In this document: positions 22,990 through 33,952 of the stretch, piece by piece
Layout of the letters: every line of letters starts with the position of its first letter
How positions within the stretch are numbered: the stretch's first letter is position 1
From: Muscardinus avellanarius
Taxonomy: Eukaryota; Chordata; Mammalia; Rodentia; Gliridae
NCBI GenBank assembly: GCA_963383645.1
Contig: OY726567.1
Span: 63,891,234 to 63,955,233, forward strand
Length of the DNA stretch: 64,000 nt
Reading direction: 5' to 3'
Translations under genes and position numbers: made by a program
The notes under the pieces: model-generated
Told to the model about the DNA's origin: nothing
Seen by the model: the letters and a program-made list of their open reading frames with translations, nothing else
The model's database searches: none

Positions 22990-24892
22990 GACAAATTTTG
23001 AACAAATATTGTTTCAAGTAAATCAAAATGACACAAAAGTAAAGCCATGTCTTTAGAACACTGAATGTCAGTGGTCTCAACTCACCAATCAAAATATACA
23101 GACTGATAAATTGGATTAAAAATCATAATCCAACCATATGTTGCTGCAAGAAACACTCCTTAAAGGCAAAAACATTCACAAGCTGAAGCTTAAAGGATGT
23201 AAAAAGATATTCCATACAAATGGAGACAGAAAGCAAGGAGAAAAAGCTACTCTCATAAAGTAGACTTTAAGAGAAAATTTACCAAGAGAGACAGAGATTC
23301 ACTTCTTACTGATAAAACATTCAAAAAGATATATAACCATGTTAAATATTTATGCCCCTAATATCAGGACAGCTATGTTAGAAAAAACAAAACCAAAACT
23401 CCTTGACATAAAGACTCAGACCCAAACATAATAATCCTGCGAGGCTTCAATACACCTCTCACACCATTGTTTCATTTTTCAGACAAAAGATCAATAATGA
23501 CAATTCAGACCTAAAGATCACTAAAAACTAATTGGATATAACATTTACAGAATATTTCATCTAACAATAGCTGAATACATATTCTTCTCCAGTGCTTATG
23601 GAAGCTTCTCCAAAATAGACCATATTTTAGGCCACAAAACAAATACCAGCAAATTTTTAGGAGTAATTCTGTGCATCCTTTCAGAGATCAACAACAGGAA
23701 GATTCAGAGGGATCACATAAATACATGGAGACTCACTAATATACTACTAAATGAAGATTAGATCGGAGAATAAAAGTAGAAATGAAAAAAATCTTAGCAT
23801 CAAATAAAAACAGAGATACAATTCACCAAAATCTATGGGGCATTCTAAAGGTAGTGTTAAGCAGAAAATGTATAGCATTGAGTGCTCACATCAGAAAGAC
23901 CCGAAATAAACAATGTAATGAGGCACTTCTAGGTCCTGGAGAAACAGGACAAATGAACTCAAAGCTAGAAGCCAGGAAATAATCAAAATGAGAGCAAAAA
24001 TTAATGAAATAGAAAAACAAATAACAAAAAAGTAAAAATAAAATCTAAAAGGTCAATAAAACAAAAAGCTGTTTTTGTTTGCTTGTTTTGGCTGGTACTG
24101 AGAATTAAACTCAGGGGCATTCTATCTCTGAGCTACAACCCCAGCCCCATTTTATTTATTTTGAAACAGGGCCTTCCTAAATTGCTGATATTTAAATTTT
24201 TTTGTGGTACTAGGAATGGAACTTAGAGACATTCTACCTATGAGCTACACCTCCAGCCCTATTTTTTATTCTTTTATTTTGAAACAGGGTCTGAGTTGCA
24301 AAGGGCCTCAGTAGTAGCTGAGGCTATCCAGGAATTCCCAAATGGTGGGATTACAAACATGCATCACCATGCAAAAAGCTGTTTGGTTTTTTTTTTTTTT
24401 TTTTAAAGATAAATTTGATATACCCTTATTCAACTGAACTAAAAGAGAACAGACCCAAAATTCTAGGATAAGAGATGAAGAAATTACCAAAGATAAGGTG
24501 GAAATACAAAAAAATTAGAAACTGTTTTGAAAATTTATATTCTAATAAACTGGAAAACCTAGAAGAAATGGACAAATTCTTAGACATATGCAACCTACCT
24601 AAATTGAACCAAGTGGATAGAAAAAACAAAATTAAACAGACCATAAGGAAGAAAGGAATTGAAACAGCAGTTAAGAAATCTCCCATCAGAGAAGTGTCCA
24701 TGTTCAGAAAGATTTCCAGTTGAATTTTTAAGACTTTATAGAAGAATCAACTTCAGTGCTCCTCAATTTCTTCAAGGAAATATAAGAAGGAACACTATAA
24801 AACTCATTCTATGCAGCAAATATTACCTTAATTCCCAAACTAATAAAGATACCATGAGAAAAAATACAAAATAATTTGTTAATAAAATACCA
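22990..24892 (+). mobile_element. Diverged L1 ORF2 5' half
   Basis: The plus strand reads the start of ORF2: an endonuclease N-terminus-like segment at about 23050-23170 (GTCTCAACTCACCAATCAAA, CTGCAAGAAACACTCC). It runs through the endonuclease and into the early RT region (TTAATTCCCAAACTAATAAAG near 24830). It is heavily broken and stops at 24892 against the GC-rich block, with no continuation on the other side. Confidence 0.7.
24085..24375 (-). mobile_element. Two SINE copies side by side
   Basis: A partial copy at 24085-24190 and a full dimeric one at 24195-24375, both reading from the ID-like half to the B1-like half on the plus strand, inserted into the L1 ORF2. Confidence 0.7.
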
Positions 24893-25511
24893 GCAGTTCG
24901 GTGGTGCAAAACGGAATCGGGGCCTGCTGCCCAGAGCCCTCTGACCCAGGCCTCTCCCCTGCAGAGCCGGGGCCCTTGCTGCCCAGGGGCCATCAGACCG
25001 CTGCCCACGGGCGGGCCAGGCGGGCCAGCGAGCCTCCCCCCACCTCGATGGCCGCGGGCTGTGGAGCCCGGCCCACCACGCAGGCTGTGGCCCTTCCCGG
25101 CCCTGTGGAGGCCTCGCCCGCCGGGCTCCTGGTGGGGGCGGACGTGGTGAGCAAGAAGGATGGCGGCAGCCGACCAGTGGAGGCCTGAGGGCTTGGAGAG
25201 CCCGAGGAGGGGAAGCGCGGCCACGACGGGGCGAAGCCCACACACCCGGCCCGGGCGCCTGTGCGGCTGGAGGTGCCACCCCCACGGTCGATGGTAACCA
25301 GGGCCATAGCGCCGGAAGGCGAGCGGCCGTGATGGCAGTTAGTGGATCTGCGTTCTGCCAGAGAGGACGACGGGAAAGTAACCGACTACAGCAACCCACC
25401 GGAAACGCCCGCGGCCTCGGCGCTCCGGAAGGCGACGCGCCTGCGCAGAAGGGCCGTGTGTGTATATAATAGGAAGAAGTTGCCCTCGACTTCCCCCGGC
25501 CTTTTTTAAAA
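24893..25511 (+). pseudogene. GC-rich unidentified coding-like block, possible retrocopy head
   Basis: This 620-bp block is far more GC- and CpG-rich than anything else around it. One frame (in phase with 24901) runs to a TAA at 25509-25511 with only two internal stops, at 25186 and about 25330. It gives a basic C-terminal peptide (for example the segment RKATRLRRRAV at about 25417-25449). I do not recognise the protein. The abrupt start against L1 sequence, the following AT-rich 3'-UTR-like stretch and a terminal AATAAA plus A run at 29925-29956 suggest a 5'-truncated processed copy of a long mRNA. A genuine local CpG island remains possible. No flanking duplication was found. Confidence 0.4.
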
Positions 25512-25814
25512 GAAAACTTCCACTACATCTGGACATTCGGGATGTAAAAAGTTTGCCGATGTATGATAAAAATAGTTAGAAATGTTTTCTGGAAGTGACT
25601 TTTTAAAATGGAGTTGTTGGACCACCTCTAGGAGTGACACTCTACCATGATTGTTCAGTGGGTCAGAGGACACAGAGCAGAAGACCAGGGCGGAGGAAGA
25701 GAAGAAGGTCCTATGCCAGACTGTTCAACTGTAAAAAACATTTATTGTTGTGTAACCATTATTTTGAATGTGCATTTTATTCTTCAGTGCTGTATAGAGA
25801 GACATGCTAAGTAC

Positions 25815-26037
25815 TTTTTTTTTTTTTTTTTTTTTTTTGGTGGTACTGGGGTTCCTGGAAGCCCTTCTACCTCCGGGCTACACTCCCAGACCTATTTTTA
25901 CATTTTTATTTGGAAACAGGGTCTCCTAAGCCAGCGCGGCTGACGCAGGTTCGGTGGCTGGCTTGGAACATGCGCGATCCTCCTTTCTCTGTCTCCCAGG
26001 TGCGGGGATTACAAGCGTGTGCCACCACGCCCGGCAG
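25815..26037 (-). mobile_element. Dimeric B1/ID-type SINE
   Basis: A long poly(T), the GGTGGTACTGGGGTTCCTGG half and a B1 half ending CCACCACGCCCGGC. Flanks carry ATGCTAAGTACTTT-like repeats. Inserted in the first tandem unit. Confidence 0.9.
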
Positions 26038-26781
26038 AGATGCTAAATATGCTAAATACTTTAAAAAAAATCTAGGTTTTCTAGATGCCCTGCAGTGTCT
26101 GATGTTAAAAGTAGAAGTAAAATATAACACGTTTTGTAATTTTTTTTTGTTGTTGAAATTCATATGAAATGTTATTTTGGGAGAAAAAGGCCAAATTTCC
26201 TCCTGAGTAGTCTATACTGTGTATGCACTGTTCTCGGAAGAAGAAAATGCAGAGTGCTGTGCCAGTGTGCTTGGAATGATGTAAGAATAACCACCATTAT
26301 GTCTATGCACTGTTTTAGTTTGGCATGTACATAGTGTATATAAAGTCCTAATCTATATCTAGTCTTTCTAGATGTTAAAAGAGGTTGCCATTGTATGACA
26401 AAAGTAGAGTTAGTAAACTAATAAATGTTGTACCTTTTACGGTTAAAATTCCTAGGAAAGATCGTCTTCTGATTATTTGAGCATTATAGCCACTGGGCTG
26501 GTGAGGGGCCAGAATGCTCATATTTCAAAGACACTTTCAAATTGTAACTATTGTTACATGTGTGACGTTTATTCAAGACTGTTGTGTACATAGTGGACAA
26601 ATTTGAGTCCTTACTTGAAACACCTATTTAGATGTTAGTGTATGCTAGAAAATTTCAGCTTACTCATTGCCCTGTATGTTATATGCATTTAACCTTGATA
26701 TACTGTATATATTATGTATATATTGGACATATTAATCTTAATTTTATAATACCTAGTTTCTAGATATTAAAGAGATTGCCA

Positions 26782-26985
26782 GCCAGTCGTGGTGGCACAC
26801 ACTTGTAATCCCCGCGCTTGGGAGGCGGAGATAGGAGGATCTCACAGGTTTGAAGTCAGCCGCCATGGCTTAAGAGACCCTGTTTCCAAATAAAAAAGTA
26901 TAAAAAATAGGTCTGGGAGTGTAGCCCGGTGGTAGAAGCGTTTCCAGGAACCCCAGTACCACCAAAAAAAAAAAAAAAAAAAAAA
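26782..26985 (+). mobile_element. Dimeric B1/ID-type SINE
   Basis: Both halves and a long A tail; flanking repeats AAAGAGATTGCCA (left) and AAAGAGGTTGCCA (right). Confidence 0.9.
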
Positions 26986-27481
26986 AGAGGTTGCCAATGT
27001 ATGACAAAAATAGACTTAGTAAACTAACACATTTTGTACACTGTTAAAAATCATAGAATGACTGTCTTCTGAAAAGGACTGAAAGTGAAATTATAATATC
27101 ACATCTAAGTGACACATGTGCCTATATCAAATGGGATATAAGAGAGAAGGAATTAGAAGAAATGAAGGATTCTAGACCAGAATGCTCCTACTTAGTAGAC
27201 ACTAAGATATAACCATTGTTGACACATGTGTAGTTTATCTAACATTACTATGTATATAGTGGACAAACTTAAGTCCTTATTTGAAACATCTAGTTTTTCT
27301 AGATGTTTAATAATTGCACAAAGAATGTTAAAAGTAGATGTAGTTGATACATTTTGTAGATGTTCTTTTATCAAAATTCATAATGAAATAATTGTCTTTG
27401 GAATTAGAATGATCAAACCACTTCTCTGAGTAGTACGCTGACTCCGGGAGGGAGGGAAGGAATGCATAGGGCTTCATACCA

Positions 27482-27482
<1 letters not shown>

Positions 27483-27529
<47 letters not shown>

Positions 27530-27733
27530 TGTGTTTGCAGGTCTGGGGATGGAACCCAGTGGCATTTGACCTCTAAACTATACCCCCTGACCTATTTTTT
27601 TCTTTATTTTGAAACAGGGTCTCACTAAGTTATGGAGGCCCACACTAAGCAGCTGAGGCTGTCTGCAAACCGCGATCCTCCTGTCTCAGCCTCCTGAATG
27701 CTGGGATTACCAGCGTGTGCCACCATGCCCAGC
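27483..27733 (-). mobile_element. Dimeric SINE with a (TG)n tract at its tail end
   Basis: A (TG)n tract at 27483-27528 precedes the ID-like half (GCAGGTCTGGGGATGGAACC), then the B1-like half. The flanking repeat TACCAATGTGT is present on both sides. Confidence 0.85.
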
Positions 27734-27970
27734 TACCAATGTGTTTTTGGTGAAGCAACATTACCCATTGTTGTTCCTTACATCTGTATTTTACTTTGCT
27801 GTGTATATAGTCTATATTCAAAAGACAAATGAGTCCTAGTTTATAATATCTAGTCTTTCTAGATGGTAGAGTTTGCCAGTATATGATAAAAGTAGTAAAC
27901 TAATACATTCAGTACACTTTGTGTTAAAATCCATAGGAAAAGCTAAACTTAAAACCCCTTAGGAAGTGGG

Positions 27971-27971
<1 letters not shown>

Positions 27972-28019
<48 letters not shown>

Positions 28020-28022
28020 TAT
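27972..28022. repeat. (AT)n microsatellite
   Basis: About 25 uninterrupted TA/AT units, then an ATACATATAT end. Confidence 0.95.
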
Positions 28023-28091
28023 GACCCTTGGGTTGATAAAATGGGAAGGTGAAGGGTTCTAGCCCCGAATGTTTCTATTTAAATGACACTT

Positions 28092-28277
28092 TCAGATGGG
28101 CATGGTGGCACATGCTTGTAATCCCCGTGCTTGGGAGGCAGAGACAGGAGGATCATGCAGGTTCGAAGCCAGCCATGCTATCTTAAGAAACTCTGTTTCG
28201 AAATAAAAATATAAAAAATAGGTCTGGGAGTGTAGTGCGGAGACTGAAGGGCTTCCAGGAATCCCAGTACCACTAAA
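28092..28277 (+). mobile_element. Dimeric B1/ID-type SINE
   Basis: Both halves present; flanked by CACTTTCAGA (left) and CACTTTCAAA (right). Confidence 0.9.
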
Positions 28278-28431
28278 AGCCACTTTCAAATGATAGTCTT
28301 TGTTAAGTATGTGTGTGCACTTTATTCATTGCTACAGTATGGATAGTGGGAAATAAGAAGTTGTTGGAAACATCTTGGCTTTCTGGATGTTTTAAAAGTG
28401 CATAGCACATGGTAAAAGTAGAGATCTAGCT

Positions 28432-28613
28432 GGGCGTGGTGGCGCACGCTTGTAATCCCCGCACTTGGGAGGCGGAAACAGGAGGATCGCGCAGGTTCGA
28501 AGCCAGCCGCGCTGGCGTAAGAGACCCTGTTTCAAAAATATAAAATAGGTCTGGGAGTGTAGCCAGGAGGTAGAAGGGCTTCCAGGAACCCCAGTACCAC
28601 CAAAAAAAAAAAA
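28432..28613 (+). mobile_element. Dimeric B1/ID-type SINE
   Basis: Both halves and an A tail; flanked by AAAAGTAGAGATCT on both sides. Confidence 0.92.
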
Positions 28614-29820
28614 AAGTAGAGATCTAAATTATGCTCTTTTAGTTTTGTTATTGATACTTCATAGGAATGGTTGCATTTGGGAAATAGAATTGTTAAATTT
28701 GATGTCTTTCTTAGAGAGGATGCTGTTTGGGTGATGTGTGAGTGAGTAGTACACAGAAGCTTTCTGTGCTGCCTAGATTAGTTCATACTGTCTAGCCACT
28801 GTTATATATGTATATTTTAGTTACAATTGCTGAGTATTAAAGGATAAATTATAATGCCCAAAGTATGTTAGAAGTAGGAAAATAATCCCTATATAATTGT
28901 CCTTTTGTTAGTTTTAGGAAGAGCTCTCTTCTGGGATGACCTTTGTTAATCCTTGTCTTGGAGCTGGGGGAGGTCCCGTACTTACTACATATTACTGGAA
29001 TGGGGAAGAGGGAGAGAAGGGATAGTGTGGGGAAGAGCTCATTGTTAGTATCTCTGTACCTGGAAGACAGTTTTAGATTCTTACCCTAAGTTTCTGTGTA
29101 TATTTCTGGTAATTACTTGTGTTCATTTTGCACAAAGTTCATATTTATGTCCTAACACCTTAACTTCATAGATGTCCCAAAGTGACAGTGTATGGTAATA
29201 AGTAGAGCTTAGTGAATTAGCCAACTTGTAAATACCTTTTTGTTATAATTGTTATGAAAGGTACATCTTGGGCATGGAATTGTTACACCTCTGGGCAGTG
29301 TGTATCAGGACTTTTTCATCTGGCAGACTGCAGAGGGGCAGAAGGAAGAGCACAAAGCAGGAAGCAAGTGTTTCTCAGATTTACATTTTTATTTTGATGT
29401 GAGCATTGGTGTGCGTGCATCTTCTGTGCTGTCCCATAGCAACACCTTAATTCACTCGGGAAATGCTTTCAAGCTAATATTTTAGTAGTTGAAATCTGAT
29501 AACTCTTAGAAACATGCTGGTATACTCTTGCTTTATATCTCCTTTTAATCAAGCATTAAGGGAATGCAGTATTTTATGCAACTCTGCCAATATGTCTATT
29601 CAAAGGCCTGTTGCTATTTCTATCTTCAGTAAAATTTTTGTCCCAAAAAAGGCAGGATAACAATTTTTTAACAGGCTGAGTTGGTGCACTATATCCTTGG
29701 TTACTGAAAATATTCTTGTAGCTTTGGGATTTTGAATTGAATATTGATGAGTGGAAAAGCATGATACACACTATGATCTTATCATACAAATGGCAAGTTG
29801 CTCGTGACTTAGCTGCTCGT

Positions 29821-29896
29821 GACTAGATGACTTTGTTTTTGCTTCTTGTCTTTTTGGTGACTAGATGACTTTGTTCTTGCTTCTTGTCTTTTTGTT
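29821..29896. repeat. 38-bp direct tandem duplication
   Basis: GACTAGATGACTTTGTT followed by TTGCTTCTTGTCTTTTTGGT is present twice in tandem with one T/C difference. Confidence 0.9.
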
Positions 29897-29956
29897 TCCG
29901 GTAGTGCATATATTAACTTTAAGAAATAAAGGTTATTTTATAAACCTGAAAAAAAA

Positions 29957-30003
29957 CTAGCTCTTGGACTAAGTTCACTATCCAGACAACAGGAAGGACT
30001 CAG
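29957..30003 (+). other. V1R gene 1 putative noncoding 5' exon
   Basis: The sequence up to GGACTCAG, followed by GTGAGGATTTAAT at 30004, matches the equivalent stretch of V1R gene 2 (donor at 50947). CAG|GTGAGG is a near-consensus splice donor. Only about 47 bases of the exon are shared with gene 2; upstream of that the conserved block is gone and the 24893-29956 segment begins. Confidence 0.55.
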
Positions 30004-30984
30004 GTGAGGATTTAATATTTGATTTAATATTCTGACAAGTAGAATGTGAGAGGAGGAGGCATATCAGGGGTATGGGTGAGTAGTCATTTTAAATAAAGGG
30101 GCTCTTCTGGGTTTAAACCTGGCCCAGGGCCACATAGGAGGAAGAGTGACTCCTGAGGTGAGAGCTAGGATACAGAATAGAGTTCAGCACTGTGGACCCA
30201 TGAGGTGCACGTATATAACTTCCATGATTGTCATAAGGACTGGGATAAATCCGCAAGAACACTCTATTCCTGTGCAGTCAGTGCTTGTCAGTTTCAGTAG
30301 CTATAATAGAAATGGTCTCTGAGCTCAGGTGCAGGAGGTGCTGAGGAGACAGTAACTGTGTCTGCCCTGAAGACATTAAGGGTTGTTGGTGATGGGAGGC
30401 TGTTCTCACTCCTCAGGTTCAGGAGGCAGCATGGGAGGAGCAGGTGACTTTGCAAAAAGCAGATTCAGATGGCAGCTGTCAGTCATCCGTGTGTCTTGTG
30501 AATTTCCTGAATTTGTAAAATTTTAGTATCATGTTGTTTTTTCTCCCCAAATTATTAAGTTCACACAGCGATAAATTTGTTAATTAGTTTGATAGACAAT
30601 TTCAACAAGGTGTGTACAGATAAAAACATCATACTGTACCCCATAATATACACAATTATATGTCAATTAAAAATAAGGATTAAAAATCTAATATCAGTCC
30701 TGAGATCTACCATTTCAATTCATAAAGTGCACAAGATTCCATCTTTACATATTTATTTTTCTACAGCTGTCTTATATGAATATTTTTCATATACCTTATC
30801 TCATTGATAGTTATTTTATTTACATCTTGATGAGTATGTAAGCTATATTATTAATAATTTAGTTTCTACTCTTTTGCCATATATTATATTAGTGTTTCAT
30901 GTGCCATATTTTAGGTTGTGAAAACCAATAAGGTCCACAGTTTCTGTGGTAAAGTTACTTGTGCTTTTTATTCCTGATATGAAA

Positions 30985-31322
30985 GCAAATGAGTGCTGGG
31001 CACCTTAGTCCATGCCTGTAATTATACCTATTTGGGAAATTGAGGCCAAAGGATTGGTGGTTTGATAGCAGCCTGGTGATCTTAGAAAGACCCTACCTTT
31101 ATATTAAATGAAATAGCCGGGCGTGGTGGCGCACACCTGTAATCCCAGCGCTTGGGAGGCTGAGACATGAGGATTGCACAGGTTTGATGACAGCCTCAGC
31201 TACTTAGGCTCTCAGCAACTTAGTGAGACCCTGTTTCCAAATAAAGTATAAAATAGGGCTGGGGTATAGCCTGGAGGTAGAAAAGCCGCTGGGTTCCACC
31301 CCCTAGTATCACACACAAAAAA
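30985..31322 (+). mobile_element. Old B1-like SINE followed by dimeric SINE
   Basis: A diverged B1-like copy (30985-31105) is followed by a full dimeric SINE at 31110-31322 (GCCGGGCGTGGTGGCGCACA). Confidence 0.75.
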
Positions 31323-31394
31323 TTAACTTGGTTCCATATAGGAAAAAGCTCTGGAACATCCTTAAAAAATAAATTAATTAAATTAAATAAAAAT

Positions 31395-31475
31395 AAAAAA
31401 GAACTGGGGATATAAGACAGTGGTAGAGCCCTTGCTTAGCATGATTCTCTATTCAAGCTTCAGTACCACACACAT
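31395..31475 (+). mobile_element. ID-like SINE
   Basis: GAACTGGGGATATAAGACAG start with an AGTAGAGCCCTTGCTTAGCA-like core and a CAGTACCACACAC end, the monomeric ID/tRNA-Ala-like type. Confidence 0.65.
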
Positions 31476-31619
31476 ATTATAAAAAGCAAATGATCATTCT
31501 GTGGTCATCCTAATAAAGGGCCAATCTTGTATGCATTAACTCCATCTTGGTCTTGATGGGCCAGGTTGATGTGCTATGTCATTGTACTCAATACATATAA
31601 ATACCTTTTATAAAGTTTT

Positions 31620-32200
31620 TTTAGTTTTTTTATGGCACTGGGAATTGGACTCAGGGGCATTCTATACCCAGGCCCATTTTTATTTTTTATTTATTTTATT
31701 TTATTTTATTTTATTTTTTCACAGTACTGGGGATAGAACCCAGGGGCATTCTACCTCAGAGCTATACCCTCAGCCCTATTTTTATAATTTTGACAAAATA
31801 ATTTAATAATTAATAATAATAATAATTATTATTATTGATGATGATGATGATGATTTTGGTGGCACTGGGATTGGAACCCAGGGGCATTCTACCTCTGAGA
31901 TACACCTCAGCCCTATTGTTTTTTATTCTTTATTTTGAAACAGGGACTCACTGAGTTGCAGAAGTCCTCACTAAGTAGCTGAGGCTGTCCACAAACCATG
32001 ATCCTCCTGTCTCAGCCTCCCAAATGCTGAAATTACAAGTGTGCACCACCACACCCACTCTTAATTTTATTTTTGAAACAGGGTCTCACTAGGTTGATGA
32101 GTCTCACTATTTGCTGAAGCTGTCCTTGAATCTGTGATCCTACTGTCTCATCTTCCCAAGTACTGAGATTACAGGTGTGCACCACCACGTTTAGTGAAGG
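31620..32200 (-). mobile_element. Cluster of ID-like and B1-like SINE copies
   Basis: ID-like halves at 31625-31680 and 31712-31790, a (TAA/TGA)n tract at 31800-31852, a full dimeric SINE at 31855-32062 and a B1-like half at 32065-32195, all in minus orientation. Confidence 0.75.
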
Positions 32201-32609
32201 TTTTTACATTTATTCATATTTGATATTGACTTATGAAATAACTACAGGTCAGTTGAGACTTTTAAGCCAGGATTAGAAAATTATGTACCTCAAATATTAA
32301 ATATGACAAAATATAAAATAAAATTAAATATGTATCTATATTATTGAAAGAATTCAGCTCACTAGCTTTGAAAGAAATGCATGGTATCTGAATACACTCT
32401 TTAAAAGAAGCAAAGACAAAATTAAGTCTCCACTCTACACTAATGAGTGCAGAACAGACAAATCATGTAACCTCACTTAGCTTATAATTTCCTCATCTTT
32501 ATAATGGTAGTGCCTGCTTCAAAGAATGTAAAGATTATAAAGGATATAAAATTACTTGTCTATCTTTTATAATAGTTAATATATAGCAGTAAACTTTTAT
32601 TTTATTTTA

Positions 32610-32810
32610 TTAGTATTGGATATTTGATAGGGGCATTCTACCTTAGAGTTATACCCCAAGCCCTTTTTAATTTTTTATTTTGAAATAGGGTCTTGGTAAG
32701 TTTCTGGGGGGCCTCACTAAATTGTTGAAGCTGGCCATGAACCTGTGATCCTCCTGTCTTAGGCTCCCAAGTACTGGGATCACAGATGAGCACCACCACA
32801 CCCCACTGCA
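32610..32810 (-). mobile_element. Dimeric B1/ID-type SINE, diverged
   Basis: A GGGGCATTCTACCTTAGAGT ID-like half and a B1-like half ending CACCACCACACCCCAC. Confidence 0.75.
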
Positions 32811-32945
32811 ATATACTTTAAATGATATACATGTTAAATGACAGAATTCTCTTAATAGGAAAATCTTTAAGTAAATTAAGTGGAAAAAACTAGTAAGTAG
32901 AAATATAGGATTTAGTTGCCATCTTAAATATAGTCCATACCTGAT

Positions 32946-33004
32946 GTTCCCATGCAGGATCCTCTGGCTCTGAAGATAACTATCCATCTGCAGGAATTGG
33001 CAGA
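32946..33004 (+). promoter_or_regulatory. V1R gene 1 splice acceptor and 5' UTR
   Basis: TGTTCCCATGCAG ends at 32957, exactly 47 bases before the ATG. The same acceptor sequence and the same 47-base spacing are found before V1R gene 2. Confidence 0.7.
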
Positions 33005-33952
33005 ATGCCTTCAAGTGATTTGGCAATTGGATTGGTCTTCTTATCACAGACTTTGGTTGGACTAATGGGGAATTTCTCTCTTTTTTACAATTATTTCTTT
33101 TGTTATTTTTCTGGATGCAGGTTAAGAGCCACAGATTTGATTATTGAGCACCTAAGTATAGCAAACTCCCTCTTCCTCATTTTTATAGGAGTCCCACAGA
33201 TCATGGCAGTTTTTGGGCTGAGACATTTTATTAATGATCTTGGATGCAAACTTGTTTTCTATATTCACAGGGTGGGCAGAGGTGTGTCCATGGGCAGCAC
33301 CTGCCTCCTGAGTGTCTTCCAGGCCATCATCATCAGTCCCAGGGACTCCAAGTTGGCAAATCTTAAAGTGAAAGTTGCCAGGTACACTAGCTCCCCCATA
33401 TTGCTGTGGTGGGTCCTCCAACTTCTGATAAATATTACTGTTCCTATCCAAGTGTCTGGAAAAAAGAGCATCAATAATATCACAAAGACAAAAGATTTCT
33501 TATATTGTTCTATTGGTCATCATGACAAAACTAGAGAGTCATTAGCTGCAGCCCTGCTGTCCTTCCCTGATGTGCTGTGTTTGGGGATCATGTCCTGGGC
33601 CAGTGGCTTCATGGTTTCCATCCTGCACAGGCACAAGCAGCAGGTCCAACACATCCATGGAAATCACAGACTCTCCTCCAGATCCTCCCCTGAGTCCAGA
33701 GCTACTAAAACCATCCTCCTCCTGGTGAGCACTTTTGTGTCTCTGAACACTCTCTCCTGTATCTTTCAGGTTGGCTTGGGTATTTCTCATAAGCCCAATA
33801 CTTTGATGATATATTTCTTTACAATAACCAGTGCAGGTTTTCCAGTTTTCAGCCCATTTGTTCTCATGAGCAGAGATGCTAAGGTATCTAGGCTTTGCTT
33901 CATTTGGATAAAGAATAGAACTTCAGCTGGGCATCATAGCACACACCTGTAA
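33005..33952 (+). CDS. Vomeronasal type-1 receptor, full-length ORF with SINE-derived C-terminus
   Basis: A 315-aa, single-exon, seven-transmembrane pheromone receptor of the V1R family, expected to act in vomeronasal sensory neurons through Gi2-type signalling (family knowledge). Approximate segments: TM1 7-29, TM2 44-66, TM3 84-108, TM4 128-148, TM5 185-208, TM6 237-259, TM7 266-288. Family features visible are Cys81 and Cys168 (loop disulfide), the NIT glycosylation site at 158-160, SFPDV at 186-190, HRHKQQVQHIHG at 208-219 and PFVLMSRD at 284-291. The ATG is chosen because it follows the conserved acceptor by 47 bases, as in gene 2. The last codons (about residues 308-315, AGHHSTHL) lie inside a SINE inserted at 33925. 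No internal stop is present, but the conserved upstream block seen in the other copies is missing, so expression is uncertain. Confidence 0.92.
   Translation: MPSSDLAIGLVFLSQTLVGLMGNFSLFYNYFFCYFSGCRLRATDLIIEHLSIANSLFLIFIGVPQIMAVFGLRHFINDLGCKLVFYIHRVGRGVSMGSTCLLSVFQAIIISPRDSKLANLKVKVARYTSSPILLWWVLQLLINITVPIQVSGKKSINNITKTKDFLYCSIGHHDKTRESLAAALLSFPDVLCLGIMSWASGFMVSILHRHKQQVQHIHGNHRLSSRSSPESRATKTILLLVSTFVSLNTLSCIFQVGLGISHKPNTLMIYFFTITSAGFPVFSPFVLMSRDAKVSRLCFIWIKNRTSAGHHSTHL

Larger units (their letters stand above)
25540..29956 (+). repeat. Array of about nine diverged ~300-bp tandem units ending in AATAAA and an A run
   Basis: A core resembling GTATGACAAAAGTAGAGTTA followed by GTAAACTAATA recurs near 25560, 26110, 26392, 26998, 27330, 27878, 28405, 28868 and 29193. 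After removing the inserted SINEs and dinucleotide runs the spacing is mostly about 280-330 bp (one gap nearer 400). Other shared parts of the unit are a TTTCTAGATGTTAAAAG block, a TGTACA...GTTAAAATTCATAGGAAA block and a CAAAGACACTTTCAAATTGTA block. AATAAA lies at 29925-29930, 19 bp before an eight-base A run. The array could be the long 3' UTR of the gene whose end is at 25511. Confidence 0.65.
30004..32957 (+). other. V1R gene 1 putative 5' intron, filled with old repeats
   Basis: The intron runs from GTGAGG at 30004 to CATGCAG ending at 32957. It holds an ancient L1 3' end (about 30580-30690, TATGTCAATTAAAAATAAGG) and several SINEs listed separately. No gene is seen in the rest (30010-30580 and 32200-32600). 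Confidence 0.5.

Noticed and set aside
24809..25399. A 196-codon minus-strand open frame through the GC-rich block
   Set aside because: It has no recognisable domain and is rich in Pro/Arg/Ala as expected from GC-rich antisense. It runs into L1 sequence at its end, so it is most likely incidental.
27483..28022. (TG)n and (AT)n tracts as regulatory Z-DNA or replication elements
   Set aside because: Both are ordinary microsatellites, and the (TG)n sits at the tail of a SINE, a common origin for such tracts.
33152..33790. Minus-strand frames of 70-100 codons inside V1R gene 1 (and equivalents at 52406-52998)
   Set aside because: They are shadows of the conserved receptor sequence and recur in the same place in both genes for that reason.
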